The notes under the pieces are model-generated. The model had not been told where the DNA came from. It ran no database searches and saw only the letters and a program-made list of their open reading frames with translations. This document shows positions 26,021-34,186 of a stretch of DNA of 64,000 nucleotides, one piece after another (positions within the stretch are counted from its first letter, which is position 1; every line of letters starts with the position of its first letter). Origin of the DNA: CAYSRC01 sp964446385 (GTDB taxonomy: Bacteria > Bacillota > Clostridia > Oscillospirales > Ruminococcaceae); assembly GCA_964446385.1 (NCBI GenBank), contig CAYUOH010000003.1, positions 133,382 through 197,381 on the forward strand. Reading direction: 5' to 3'. The position numbers were made by a program, and so were the translations under genes.

Positions 26021-26056
26021 AGAAGCGGCGCGATTTCGGTCACGCCGTTTCTTATT
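26021..26056 (+). terminator. Terminator-like hairpin
   Basis: GAAGCGGCG pairs with CGCCGTTTC (one G-T) and is followed by a T-rich run. It would end the transcript from the 25467 promoter. Confidence 0.55.
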
Positions 26057-26158
26057 TATTTATAATAATTCATGACACTTGTTTGCCGGCTACCAGTCCG
26101 TTAATATAGAAACACAAAGACAGTTTATTAACAAACCTGAATAAGGAGATAAAATCAC

Positions 26159-26317
26159 ATGAACAAACTGACTGAGTGGTGCATCAATAAAATAAAGAAG
26201 GATTACCCGGACGACGTTGCCCTTCTGATAGGCGTAAAGGGGCACTCAACAAACGGCGACGGTCACGGCGAGTTTTTGACTATTTTGTTCCCTGCACTGA
26301 ACGCGGATATGAACTAA
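26159..26317 (+). CDS. N-terminal part of a frameshifted nucleotidyltransferase-like gene
   Basis: ATG at 26159 has an excellent ribosome site (AAGGAGATAAAATCAC before it). The frame encodes MNKLTEWCINKIKKDYPDDV and, after a further stretch, KGHSTNGDGHGEF, then goes wrong and stops at 26315-26317. If one T is added to the five-T run at 26273-26277, the reading continues as EFFDYFVPCTERGYELTRAF and joins the open frame of 26413-27225. The whole gene is thus 26159-27225 with a single-base deletion. Confidence 0.65.
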   Translation: MNKLTEWCINKIKKDYPDDVALLIGVKGHSTNGDGHGEFLTILFPALNADMN

Positions 26318-26412
26318 CCCGTGCATTTATTGTCGATGGTATTGGACATGACCTTTATCCCCGTTCCTTTGAACGTCTGGAACGCTCCGCTTCGCTTGAT
26401 GATAATGTCACG

Positions 26413-27225
26413 GTGCTCAGCAACGCCATTATTCTGTACGCCAGGACACCTGAGGATGAGGCGCATTTTCTGGATCTTCAGGAAATGCTCCGGAATAATC
26501 TGGCGGACTCTTCGTATACCTATAAAAAAGCAGTTTCTCTGGAGCATTCAGCCGAGGACATTTACAGTACCCTTACGTACGAAGGCCGCTTTTTCAGGGC
26601 AAAAAGCGAGCTCTACGGCATTCATAAATATCTTTCCTCAGCAGTTGCATTCATAAACGGTACCTATGCCGACAATCCTATTTTCAGTGAACAGCAGGCA
26701 TACAGCGTCGGAGCTGAGGACAGGATATACGGCTGCCCCGGACTTCTTGAGATTCCGGATGGTTTCTTCAGATACGCGGGAGAAATAATAAGCGCAAAAA
26801 GCATCGACGACTGCAAGTCAGCCGCTGAAAAGCTTATCCGAACAACCAAAAGTTTTCTCGAAAACAAGAAGATTCCGGAAGAGAGTGCGCCTGTGATGAT
26901 TGACTTTGATTATCTTGCTGAGTGGTACCAGGAAATGAGCCTCACATGGAGAAGGCTCCGTTATTTTACAGAAAACGGTTTGATAGAAAAAGCCTACTGC
27001 GACGCCAGTTATCTTCAGTACGAGCTTATCAGCATCGCTTCCGAATTCGGCATTCCCGAGTACAGCCTGATAGATTCCTTCGACGCCTGCCGTCCGGAGC
27101 AGATCCGTAACCGTGCAGACAGAATTGAACAAGAGATTCGAAAGCTGCTTACGGACAACGCCGTAAAAATTGACGAATTCGCAACTCTTGAAGACTTTCT
27201 GGTATTGGAAGAAGAAAACGCATGA
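26413..27225 (+). CDS. Main part of the frameshifted nucleotidyltransferase-like gene
   Basis: The 270-residue frame (open further upstream to about 26275) has no ribosome site of its own at 26413; its true start is at 26159. With the frame corrected, the N-terminal 100 residues contain GHDLYPRSFERLERSASL and ILYARTPEDEAHFLDLQ, blocks I associate with uncharacterised nucleotidyltransferase-like proteins of Clostridia. The C-terminal part is helical. It overlaps the CD3324-family gene by four bases (ATGA), so the pair is an operon. Whether the protein is made depends on whether the frameshift is real. Confidence 0.55.
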   Translation: MLSNAIILYARTPEDEAHFLDLQEMLRNNLADSSYTYKKAVSLEHSAEDIYSTLTYEGRFFRAKSELYGIHKYLSSAVAFINGTYADNPIFSEQQAYSVGAEDRIYGCPGLLEIPDGFFRYAGEIISAKSIDDCKSAAEKLIRTTKSFLENKKIPEESAPVMIDFDYLAEWYQEMSLTWRRLRYFTENGLIEKAYCDASYLQYELISIASEFGIPEYSLIDSFDACRPEQIRNRADRIEQEIRKLLTDNAVKIDEFATLEDFLVLEEENA

Positions 27226-27479
27226 AAAATAGGAACGCTTCTGAAATATTTCCCGAGAACTTACTCCGTGAACTTCGCAAATATGTCGCAGGAGAGCTGA
27301 TCTATATTCCAAAAGAAGGCGTTCGAGACAAATGGGGTGTCAAAAGCGGCGCAAAGGCCTATTACGCCTCCAGGAATGACGAAATCCGTGACAAATACCG
27401 GAACGGCTGTTCAATAGACGAGTTGGCGGAAGAATATTCTCTATCCGAGGAAACTATCAAAAGGATTCTGTATAAATAA
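27222..27479 (+). CDS. CD3324-family small HTH protein
   Basis: This 85-residue protein is made of an N-terminal ASEIFPENLLRELRKYVAGE block, a basic middle (KWGVKSGAKAYYASRN) and a C-terminal helix-turn-helix, CSIDELAEEYSLSEETIKRI. This matches the CD3324/Mor-like family of small putative DNA-binding proteins. Its start overlaps the stop of the preceding gene (ATGA), indicating translational coupling. Target unknown. Confidence 0.75.
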   Translation: MKNRNASEIFPENLLRELRKYVAGELIYIPKEGVRDKWGVKSGAKAYYASRNDEIRDKYRNGCSIDELAEEYSLSEETIKRILYK

Positions 27480-27636
27480 AAAAGGTACCCGCGAAATGCG
27501 GCGGAATTTCCTGTCGAATCTTGCGCAAAACGAAGGCGGAGTACTCAGCCGTGTTACCCGGTGCTCCGAAGCGGTAGACTTTACCATGTACTTTTTTTGC
27601 TTGGCGATCCAGCCGGATGTCTTTGACCACAAGAGG

Positions 27637-27706
27637 AGCTGTGAAAACAGCTGACAGAAACAGAGCCGGAGCGCTCTGCCGCAAGGCAGCTGCTCCGGCT
27701 CTGTTA
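27637..27706 (-). terminator. Two hairpins at the end of the hflKC operon
   Basis: AACAGAGCCGGAGC and GCTCCGGCTCTGTT (27659-27705) form a 14-base stem with an inner CTGCC-GCAA-GGCAG hairpin. Beside it AGCTGT-GAAA-ACAGCT (27637-27652) forms a second. On the minus strand the first stem is followed by TTTCTGTC, a modest terminator for hflC. Confidence 0.55.
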
Positions 27707-27744
27707 CGATTATCCGAGGAAATATCTTCGGGACCATGCGCGTC

Positions 27745-28635
27745 TCAGTTAAAAATCTGTGCGATGGGGCTGGAGGCGTCCAGAATCAAGGTCTTCTCCT
27801 CGCCCGTCATGGATTTTTTCATCGCGTCGAGTGTGATCATGAAGTTGTAGAAATCAGCTTCCTCCTGTGAGTCATAGACATCGCTGAGAATGCGCATGTA
27901 TTCGGCATCTCCCTCCGCGCGGGTGGTGGCCGCCTGAGCGTCCGCCTCGGCCAGCAGAATCTGTATCCTTTTATCCGCCTCATTGCGAATTTCCTTGGCC
28001 TGCGACTCGCCCTCCGCCTTGTAGGAGGCTGCGATATTGTTGCGCTCGCTGATCATGCGGTTGTATACGGCGGTCTTGTTGTCGTCGGGCAGGTCAATTT
28101 TCTTTGTCTCTACCGCTATGAGATGAATTCCATATCGGTCAAAGGATTCGCCGATGTTGTCCATGATGGCGTTGACCACGGCTCCGCTGCGCCCGCTGAT
28201 TATCTGTTCCTGCGTCAAAGAGCTCATGACGGTTTTGAGGGCGTTATAGACGATGGCGTCGATACGGCTCTCGGCGTTGGCCACGCTGCCCGAGAGGGAC
28301 TCGACAAACAGACGCGGGTCCTCGATTCTCCAGATTGCGAAACAGTCTGCAATCAGGGAGGTTTTATCCGCCGATATCAGGTCACTCACCGGCAGGTCAT
28401 ACAGCAGCACGGTATGGGGTAAGGTGCTCAAGTCCTGAATGAAGGGCACCTTCAGGTACAGTCCGGGATCGTCCTTGATATCCACGAACGCGCCGAACTG
28501 CCGGATGATGCCGTACTCGTTTTCCTTGACCACATATAAACTGGCGGACAGAAGAATGAATATCAGCAGGAGTATGGCCCCCAGTACTATCCATTTCACT
28601 TTTTTGTGGCGGTCGTTTACGTTTGTTCCGTTCAT
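27745..28635 (-). CDS. hflC: Band-7/SPFH protein HflC
   Basis: This 296-residue protein has one N-terminal transmembrane helix (VLGAILLLIFILLSASLYVV), an SPFH domain beginning VKENEYGIIRQFGAF, and a long charged coiled coil (YKAEGESQAKEIRNEADKRI). With HflK it forms the large membrane ring that surrounds and restrains the FtsH protease; the domain faces outward. It overlaps hflK by four bases. The HflKC pair is less usual in Gram-positive bacteria than in proteobacteria, and this segment looks GC-richer than its surroundings. Confidence 0.88.
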   Translation of the reverse strand: MNGTNVNDRHKKVKWIVLGAILLLIFILLSASLYVVKENEYGIIRQFGAFVDIKDDPGLYLKVPFIQDLSTLPHTVLLYDLPVSDLISADKTSLIADCFAIWRIEDPRLFVESLSGSVANAESRIDAIVYNALKTVMSSLTQEQIISGRSGAVVNAIMDNIGESFDRYGIHLIAVETKKIDLPDDNKTAVYNRMISERNNIAASYKAEGESQAKEIRNEADKRIQILLAEADAQAATTRAEGDAEYMRILSDVYDSQEEADFYNFMITLDAMKKSMTGEEKTLILDASSPIAQIFN

Positions 28636-29690
28636 TCTGCAGTTCCTCCTTCCGTGTTGTTCTCAGTGGCCGCCGGCAGCGACACAAAGTCATCCAGCGG
28701 CAGCACGGTTGACAAGGACTGTCCGTCCTCGCCCATGATTACAACCTTCATACCCGGAAAAATTTCCGCAATGACTTCATAGAATAGCCGTTGCCGGGTG
28801 ATTTCCGGAAATTTGGAATACTCCTCGTACAGCGCCTGAAAGCGGGAGGCCTGCCCTTCCGCCTCGGCGATCCGAGATTCTTTGTACGCTTGCGCCTGCT
28901 GCAGAATCTGGTCCGCGTCGGCGTTGGCGGCGGGAAGTCTTTCACTGGAGTACTTGTTGGCGTTGTTTATGGAAGTCTCCGCGTCCTGCTTGGAGGTCTC
29001 CACGGATTTAAAGGCCTGCTGCACCTCAAAGGTCGGCGGGACCGCGTCCTGCATGGCGATGTTCACCAGCGCGATGCCGAGGTCTTCATTTTCCAGCCTA
29101 GCCATGAGCTTTTCACGGATCTCCGCCTGCACTTCCGTTTTTCCGGTGGTAATGACATCATCCACGAGATACAGGCCGATGGTATCGCGGATATAACTCT
29201 GGCACAGCATTTTCAGGATGACCAGTGGATCCCGACTGTTGTACAGGTACTTTACCGGATCCACCACCCTGTACTCCACATAGAAGTCCACATTGACGAA
29301 GTTGAAGTCCACGCTGATCATGATGGATTCGTCTTCAATGGTCTCGCCCGTCCGCAGGTCATAGCCGATAGAAAAGCCCTGTGTGGCCTTGCTGACGATG
29401 TCCTTCTTTTGAATAAAGGGAATCTTGAATTTGAGGCCCGAAGTATTGACCACACTCGGCTTCCCGAAAGTGGTGATGACGGCGTATTCGTCCTCCTGCA
29501 GCTGATAGAATGAGCTCAGCCCTATTGTCAGCAGCAGCGCTACGAGGATGACACCCGCAATCAGCTTGCCCGAGGGCAAATTTCTGACGGGCGTACTGCC
29601 GTCGCTCTTTGCCGCAGTGCGGCGAATACCATCGAATGCGAAAAAGGCAGCCGCAACAGCCAAAGCGATGATAATGTACCAAAACGACAT
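28632..29690 (-). CDS. hflK: Band-7/SPFH protein HflK
   Basis: The 352-residue protein starts at the ATG in 29688-29690, where AGGAG lies 10 bases upstream; a longer frame to 29753 adds 21 residues without a ribosome site. There are two N-terminal hydrophobic segments, an SPFH domain from LQEDEYAVITTFGKPSVV, and a helical C-terminal part with YKESRIAEAEGQASRF. The two-gene hflK-hflC order with 4-base overlap supports complex formation. Confidence 0.88.
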   Translation of the reverse strand: MSFWYIIIALAVAAAFFAFDGIRRTAAKSDGSTPVRNLPSGKLIAGVILVALLLTIGLSSFYQLQEDEYAVITTFGKPSVVNTSGLKFKIPFIQKKDIVSKATQGFSIGYDLRTGETIEDESIMISVDFNFVNVDFYVEYRVVDPVKYLYNSRDPLVILKMLCQSYIRDTIGLYLVDDVITTGKTEVQAEIREKLMARLENEDLGIALVNIAMQDAVPPTFEVQQAFKSVETSKQDAETSINNANKYSSERLPAANADADQILQQAQAYKESRIAEAEGQASRFQALYEEYSKFPEITRQRLFYEVIAEIFPGMKVVIMGEDGQSLSTVLPLDDFVSLPAATENNTEGGTAE

Positions 29691-29866
29691 CTGATAAATC
29701 TCCTCTCTGATATTATTGATACGGACGCTCCGTGGAAAGAGGCTCTCCCGCAATCTACCCGCCGAACGAATAAAATTATCCGCGGATTATCCGTATTTTC
29801 GCTTACTGACATCTAGTATATAGGAAATGTCGGGCGTTTACAAACGACATCTCTCGGTACGTGAAA

Positions 29867-29903
29867 AATCGTCGTCCGGAAATTTACTTCCAGAACGACG
29901 ATT
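29867..29903 (-). terminator. Second terminator between the isomerase and hflK
   Basis: AATCGTCGT and ACGACGATT pair perfectly around a partly paired interior. On the minus strand TTTTTCACG follows. It backs up the repeat-type terminator at 30000-30090. Apart from these two elements the 423-base gap 29691-30113 shows nothing. Confidence 0.7.
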
Positions 29904-29999
29904 ATTACGAATGGAGCAAGTGAAGGGAATAATACCTAGAATCGCCTGAAACCGCATTTGTGAGTTTGCACCGCCACCATAAGCAATTAGCGAAACGAA

Positions 30000-30090
30000 T
30001 AAAAATTCGGCATAGCCGGTAAGCATATACCAAACTATGCCGATATTTTTCGGGATTATAAATCCCTAAGACGCACACTTCAATGCAGGT
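30000..30090 (-). repeat. Dispersed structured repeat, copy B (3' end of the sugar isomerase gene)
   Basis: On the minus strand it reads GCGTCTTAGGGATT...AATCCCG, then CGGCATAGTTTGGTATATGC...TACCGGCTATGCCG with a T-rich tail. It is over 75 percent identical to copy A by eye, and CATAG/CTATG and the GGTA/TACC inner pair are kept. Confidence 0.75.
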
Positions 30091-30113
30091 ACCTTTTTTA
30101 TAATGTATAAATC

Positions 30114-31589
30114 TTATTTGAAAGGGTTCTCTGTGGGATAAGGCAAAGAAGTTGGCTGGTTGTAGGCGATGTCGCCGACACCCAGAAACTTGAAGACCTC
30201 AAATAAGGCCTTGCCGCAACGCTTGAAAGCAACGGCACCGTGATGCGGGTATCTCTTCTGGATAAGAACGTGACGATAGAAACGTCCCATTTCCTTAATG
30301 GCAAACACGCCGCGGCCTCCGAAGGAGTTGGTGACAACAGGAAGAATCTCGCCCTCGGCGATGTAGCTGCGAAGTACGCCCTCGCTGTCGCACTGCAGGC
30401 GGTAGAAGGTGATGTCGGAGGGAGCGATATCGGCCTCTAGTGTGCCGCGTGTAAAGTCAGGCTCGCTGCCTTCCGGCTCGAGCAGACGATGCTGGATGAG
30501 TTGGTACTTGATGGCGCGATCTGCGCACATCATGCAGCTGGGGGTATTTCCGCAGTGGAAGCCCATGAATGTATCGGTAAGGGTGTAGTCAAACTTGCCC
30601 TTAATCTGCTCTTCCCACATGCTGGCGGGAACGGAGTTATTGATATCAAGCAGGGTTACAGGCTGACCGGATACGCAGGTACCGATGTACTCGGACAGCG
30701 CGCCGTAGATATCAACCTCGCAGGATACGGGGATACCCTGGGATGCGAGACGGGAGTTTACGAAGCAGGGCTCAAAGCCGAACTGCTCGGGGAATGCGGG
30801 CCAGCACTTGTCGGCAAATACGACGTATTTGCGGGAGCCAAGATGCTGCTCTGCCCAATCAAGAAGTGTAAGCTCAAACTGAGCCATACGCTCGAGAAAC
30901 TCGGGATAATATTTACCTTCGCCCATTTCGGCGGCCATGTCAGCGCAGATAGCGGGAATACGGTCATCACCGGCATGCTGTTTATAGGAAACAAGCAGAT
31001 CCAGCTCACTGTTCTCCTCAATCTCTACACCGATTTCATAAAGTCCCTTGATGGGTGCGTTGCAGGCAAAGAAATCCTGGGGACGGGGACCGAAGGATAT
31101 GATTTTGAGGTTCTTAACGCCGACGACAGCACGGGCAATGGGAACGAATTCGGCGATCATGTTTACGATATCCTTGGCTGTACCAACGGGGTACTCGGGG
31201 ATATAGGCAGACAGATGACGCATTCCAAGGTTGTAGCTGCAGTTCAGTACGCCGCAGTATGCATCGCCGCGACCGTTGATGAGATCTCCGTCGCCTTCGG
31301 CGGCGGCTACGTACATGCAAGGGCCGTCAAAATTCTTTGCGATAAGAGTTTCGGGAGTTTCGGGACCGAAGTTGCCCAGAAATACTACCAGAGCATTGCA
31401 TCCGGCGGCCTTGACGTCGTCAACAGCTTTCAGCATGTCAAGCTCGTTTTCAACAGTAACGGGGCACTCGTACACGGCATCACCAGCCAGTTTGACGATG
31501 TTCTGCCTTCTCTGGATTGAAAGGCCAATCGGGAAACAGTCACGTGATACGGCAATAATGCCAAGCTTTACATCGGGGATATTTTTCAT
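30114..31589 (-). CDS. L-fucose/L-arabinose isomerase-family protein
   Basis: This 491-residue protein has the three-domain fold signatures of the fucose/arabinose isomerase superfamily: an N-terminal sugar-binding block ending NALVVFLGNFGPETPETLIA, a middle domain with FADKCWPAFPEQFGFEPCFV (likely metal-ligand Glu) and ALSEYIGTCVSGQPVTLLDI, and a C-terminal part with FHCGNTPSC and HHGAVAFKRC. Such enzymes interconvert aldose and ketose with Mn2+. The exact sugar is unclear because no other sugar genes adjoin. AGGAGG lies 7 bases before the ATG. Confidence 0.82.
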   Translation of the reverse strand: MKNIPDVKLGIIAVSRDCFPIGLSIQRRQNIVKLAGDAVYECPVTVENELDMLKAVDDVKAAGCNALVVFLGNFGPETPETLIAKNFDGPCMYVAAAEGDGDLINGRGDAYCGVLNCSYNLGMRHLSAYIPEYPVGTAKDIVNMIAEFVPIARAVVGVKNLKIISFGPRPQDFFACNAPIKGLYEIGVEIEENSELDLLVSYKQHAGDDRIPAICADMAAEMGEGKYYPEFLERMAQFELTLLDWAEQHLGSRKYVVFADKCWPAFPEQFGFEPCFVNSRLASQGIPVSCEVDIYGALSEYIGTCVSGQPVTLLDINNSVPASMWEEQIKGKFDYTLTDTFMGFHCGNTPSCMMCADRAIKYQLIQHRLLEPEGSEPDFTRGTLEADIAPSDITFYRLQCDSEGVLRSYIAEGEILPVVTNSFGGRGVFAIKEMGRFYRHVLIQKRYPHHGAVAFKRCGKALFEVFKFLGVGDIAYNQPTSLPYPTENPFK

Positions 31590-31627
31590 ATTATAAGCCT
31601 CCTATATTTTTACCCTCAGTTATAATA

Positions 31628-31656
31628 ATTATAAAATGGATTTTGCCTGTTAACAA
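31628..31656 (-). promoter_or_regulatory. Promoter of the sugar isomerase gene
   Basis: On the minus strand TTGTTA and a perfect TATAAT are exactly 17 bases apart, ending 38 bases before the start codon. Confidence 0.7.
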
Positions 31657-31727
31657 CCTTAATTTTTATAAAATATGCGCCAAACTGCATAAATCTTTTT
31701 ATAGAGCAGCAATGAGGGTCCATAGTA

Positions 31728-32384
31728 CTACGCCTCGCATGCAGCTCTCAGTGACTTAATAATACGGATTGCGACACCCTGCACCGTGAAACCGCCCACT
31801 GGTATGAGTATGGCCTGACCGGGATATTCTTCTTTGTTCATATATCTTAGGACAACATTTTCCCCGTTTTCATCAATACCGTCATAACGTTTTAGGGTAT
31901 CGCCGTTGTTTTCATCAAGGGCAACAACAAGATCACCGATGCGGATACCGAGATTGTTTCTTTTGCGGATGAGGATATAATCACCGTCGAATATACCCGC
32001 ATCAATCATTGAATCACCTACAGCCTTGAGAATATAGTATTTACTGTCTTTATCAGGTGTACCAAACAGACTCTCAGACAAGGTGACGTATTCCAGAATA
32101 TTCTCCTCCTCCATCGAGGGAACACCGCAGCTAACGCACCCCAGAACAGGGACCGTGAAATAGTCGGTGCAGGTTTTTTTCTTCTGTCCGGTAGATCTGA
32201 TGTATCCTTCGTATTCGATGACGCCGGTTTCTTTGAAATATTGTAAATAGCGCTGTACCGTGGCACCGGATGTACCGACCTTGGGGGCAATCTCGCGTAT
32301 AGTGGGATACCTGCGGTTTATCCGGTAGTATTCGTTTACGAAGTCCAGTATTTTTTTCATCATTTCGGGACTTTTGCGCCGCAT
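31728..32384 (-). CDS. lexA: LexA repressor
   Basis: This 218-residue protein has an N-terminal winged helix (YPTIREIAPKVGTSGATVQR, residues 26-45) and an S24 peptidase domain with the catalytic pair Ser125 (GDSMIDAG) and Lys165 (GDTLKRY). The self-cleavage site is Cys86-Gly87 (GCVSCGVP), as in UmuD, instead of the common Ala-Gly. The recognition helix also differs from Bacillus LexA, and no classic GAAC-N4-GTTC box was noticed upstream. It lies downstream of an AT-rich 167-base leader. Confidence 0.85.
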   Translation of the reverse strand: MRRKSPEMMKKILDFVNEYYRINRRYPTIREIAPKVGTSGATVQRYLQYFKETGVIEYEGYIRSTGQKKKTCTDYFTVPVLGCVSCGVPSMEEENILEYVTLSESLFGTPDKDSKYYILKAVGDSMIDAGIFDGDYILIRKRNNLGIRIGDLVVALDENNGDTLKRYDGIDENGENVVLRYMNKEEYPGQAILIPVGGFTVQGVAIRIIKSLRAACEA

Positions 32385-32551
32385 TTAATGTCAACCTCTT
32401 TTCTTTTGTTACATTATTAGTACGTTTAAATATAGAGTATCATAATGTCTCAATATATCAAGAGGTTGTTAATCATCAATACAGTTTAATCCTTTAATTC
32501 AAATCAACAACTTCAGCGTTTCCAGGTCAATATGCAGATGGGTATTTCCCA

Positions 32552-33130
32552 TTAAAATAAACCTTTCACGAAAATTTCGATGCCTATTGCGATAAGGATA
32601 GCTCCTCCGAGTATGGTGGCTTTGCCGGCAAACTTTGTTCCGAATTTTTTGCCGAGTAACAGACCGGCTATTGATATAGCGAATGTCACTACTCCTATGA
32701 TAAGCGCCTCGGTAACCGCTAAATGGGGAGAGTAATCCGAAATGGTAAAGCCCACGGACAGGGCGTCGATCGATGTTGCTATACCCTGAATCATCAGGTC
32801 GCGGAAGGATATGGCAGGGGCTTCGTCTTCGCCGCCGCGGATACCTGCAATAATCATCTTGCCGCCGATATAAAGCAGCAATATAAGGGCGATCCAGGGA
32901 ATGAACTTCTGTAAACCGGTAAAGGTGTCCGCCAGTTTACGGACGCACAGCCAACCAATCAGAGGCATAATAATCTGGTATCCGCAGAAAGTTCCCGCGA
33001 TAGCGCACATACGCGAGCGGGACATTTTGGGCTCATTCAAGCCGTTGGCCAGTGACACCGAAAAGGCGTCCATGGCAAGGCCGACGCCGAATGCCGCGGC
33101 GTTTATAAAAAAGAGAAAATCGAATCGCAT
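32552..33130 (-). CDS. mntP: Manganese efflux pump MntP
   Basis: This 192-residue protein with six hydrophobic helices has the two-fold repeat of the MntP family: GLAMDAFSVSLANGL in the first half and IATSIDALSVGFTIS in the second, each with the acidic residue used for Mn2+. It lies 30 bases after galE on the same strand with only a weak ribosome site, so co-transcription with galE is likely. No yybP-type riboswitch fits in the short gap. Confidence 0.9.
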   Translation of the reverse strand: MRFDFLFFINAAAFGVGLAMDAFSVSLANGLNEPKMSRSRMCAIAGTFCGYQIIMPLIGWLCVRKLADTFTGLQKFIPWIALILLLYIGGKMIIAGIRGGEDEAPAISFRDLMIQGIATSIDALSVGFTISDYSPHLAVTEALIIGVVTFAISIAGLLLGKKFGTKFAGKATILGGAILIAIGIEIFVKGLF

Positions 33131-33160
33131 GTATATTTAACCTTGGGTATTTATATTATT

Positions 33161-34186
33161 TTATTCCGAATATCCATTCGGGTTGCTGCTCTGCCAGTGC
33201 CAACTGTCGGCGCACATCTCCTCTATGTCACGCTTCGCGGACCAGCCGAGGATTTCCTTAGCAAGTGAGGGATCTGCATATGATGTGGCGATGTCCCCCG
33301 GACGGCGATCGGTTATGACGTAGGGTATTTTTATCCCGCTGGCCTTTTCGAAGGCTGTCACAACCTCAAGCACTGAATGGCCTTTGCCTGTACCGAGATT
33401 TACGGTAACCATGCCGCAGCCGGTCGCAAGCTTGAAAAGGGCAGCTACGTGTCCGTCAGCAAGGTCACACACGTGGATGTAGTCACGTACCCCGGTACCG
33501 TCGGGTGTGTCGTAGTCGTTGCCGAATACGTTCAGGTGGTTACGTCTGCCCACAGCTATCTGTGTGAGATAAGGCAGGAGGTTGTTGGGAATACCGAATG
33601 GCTCCTCCCCTATCCTTCCGGACCGATCGGCACCTATGGGATTGAAATAACGCAGTAGGGCTATATTGAAACTGCTGTCGGATTTATATAAATCACGCAG
33701 AATATCCTCTATCATCAGCTTAGTGCGACCGTAGGGATTGGTGGCAGACAAGGGAAAATCCTCGGTGATAGGTACTGTTGTCGGGTCACCGTATACTGTG
33801 GCGCTGCTGCTGAACACCAGGTTCTTTACACCGTATTCCTTCATGCAGTCCAGAATATTAAGCGTGGAAATCAGATTGTTACGGTAGTATGCCAGAGGAA
33901 TACCCACCGACTCTCCGACAGCCTTGAGGCCTGCAAAATGAATCACCGATCCGAAATCATATCTCTCAAACATAGTCTTTGTCGCGTTATAATCGCAGAG
34001 GTTGATTTTCTCGAGTGTTATTTTACGGCCCGTCAGTTCCTCCAGGCGGTCAATGACCATAGGGTTGCTGTTGCAGAAATTGTCTGCAATTACGAAATCG
34101 TAGCCTTCTCTGTTAAGAGCCAACACGGTGTGGCTTCCGATATATCCGGCGCCGCCGGCAACAAGAACAAGTTTATTCTCGGGCAC
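33161..34186 (-). CDS. galE: UDP-glucose 4-epimerase
   Basis: The 341-residue enzyme starts at GTG (34184-34186), which has AAGGAG 9 bases upstream. NAD-binding GGAGYIGSHT, catalytic Ser in SSSATVYG and Tyr-x3-Lys in NPYGRTKLM are all intact. It interconverts UDP-glucose and UDP-galactose in the cytosol. It overlaps the pseudouridine-synthase gene by 14 bases, so it belongs to the compact minus-strand block that runs from the M50 protease to mntP. Confidence 0.95.
   Translation of the reverse strand: MPENKLVLVAGGAGYIGSHTVLALNREGYDFVIADNFCNSNPMVIDRLEELTGRKITLEKINLCDYNATKTMFERYDFGSVIHFAGLKAVGESVGIPLAYYRNNLISTLNILDCMKEYGVKNLVFSSSATVYGDPTTVPITEDFPLSATNPYGRTKLMIEDILRDLYKSDSSFNIALLRYFNPIGADRSGRIGEEPFGIPNNLLPYLTQIAVGRRNHLNVFGNDYDTPDGTGVRDYIHVCDLADGHVAALFKLATGCGMVTVNLGTGKGHSVLEVVTAFEKASGIKIPYVITDRRPGDIATSYADPSLAKEILGWSAKRDIEEMCADSWHWQSSNPNGYSE

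Noticed and set aside
26273..26280. Programmed ribosomal frameshift at the T run
   Set aside because: No stimulatory structure or Shine-Dalgarno-like spacer is evident; a base deletion is simpler.
30489..31520. Long open frame (343 codons) on the plus strand
   Set aside because: It lies fully antisense to the sugar isomerase gene, has no family features and no ribosome site; a shadow of the real codon pattern.
33131..33160. Manganese (yybP-ykoY) riboswitch before mntP
   Set aside because: Only 30 bases separate mntP from galE, too short for the aptamer.
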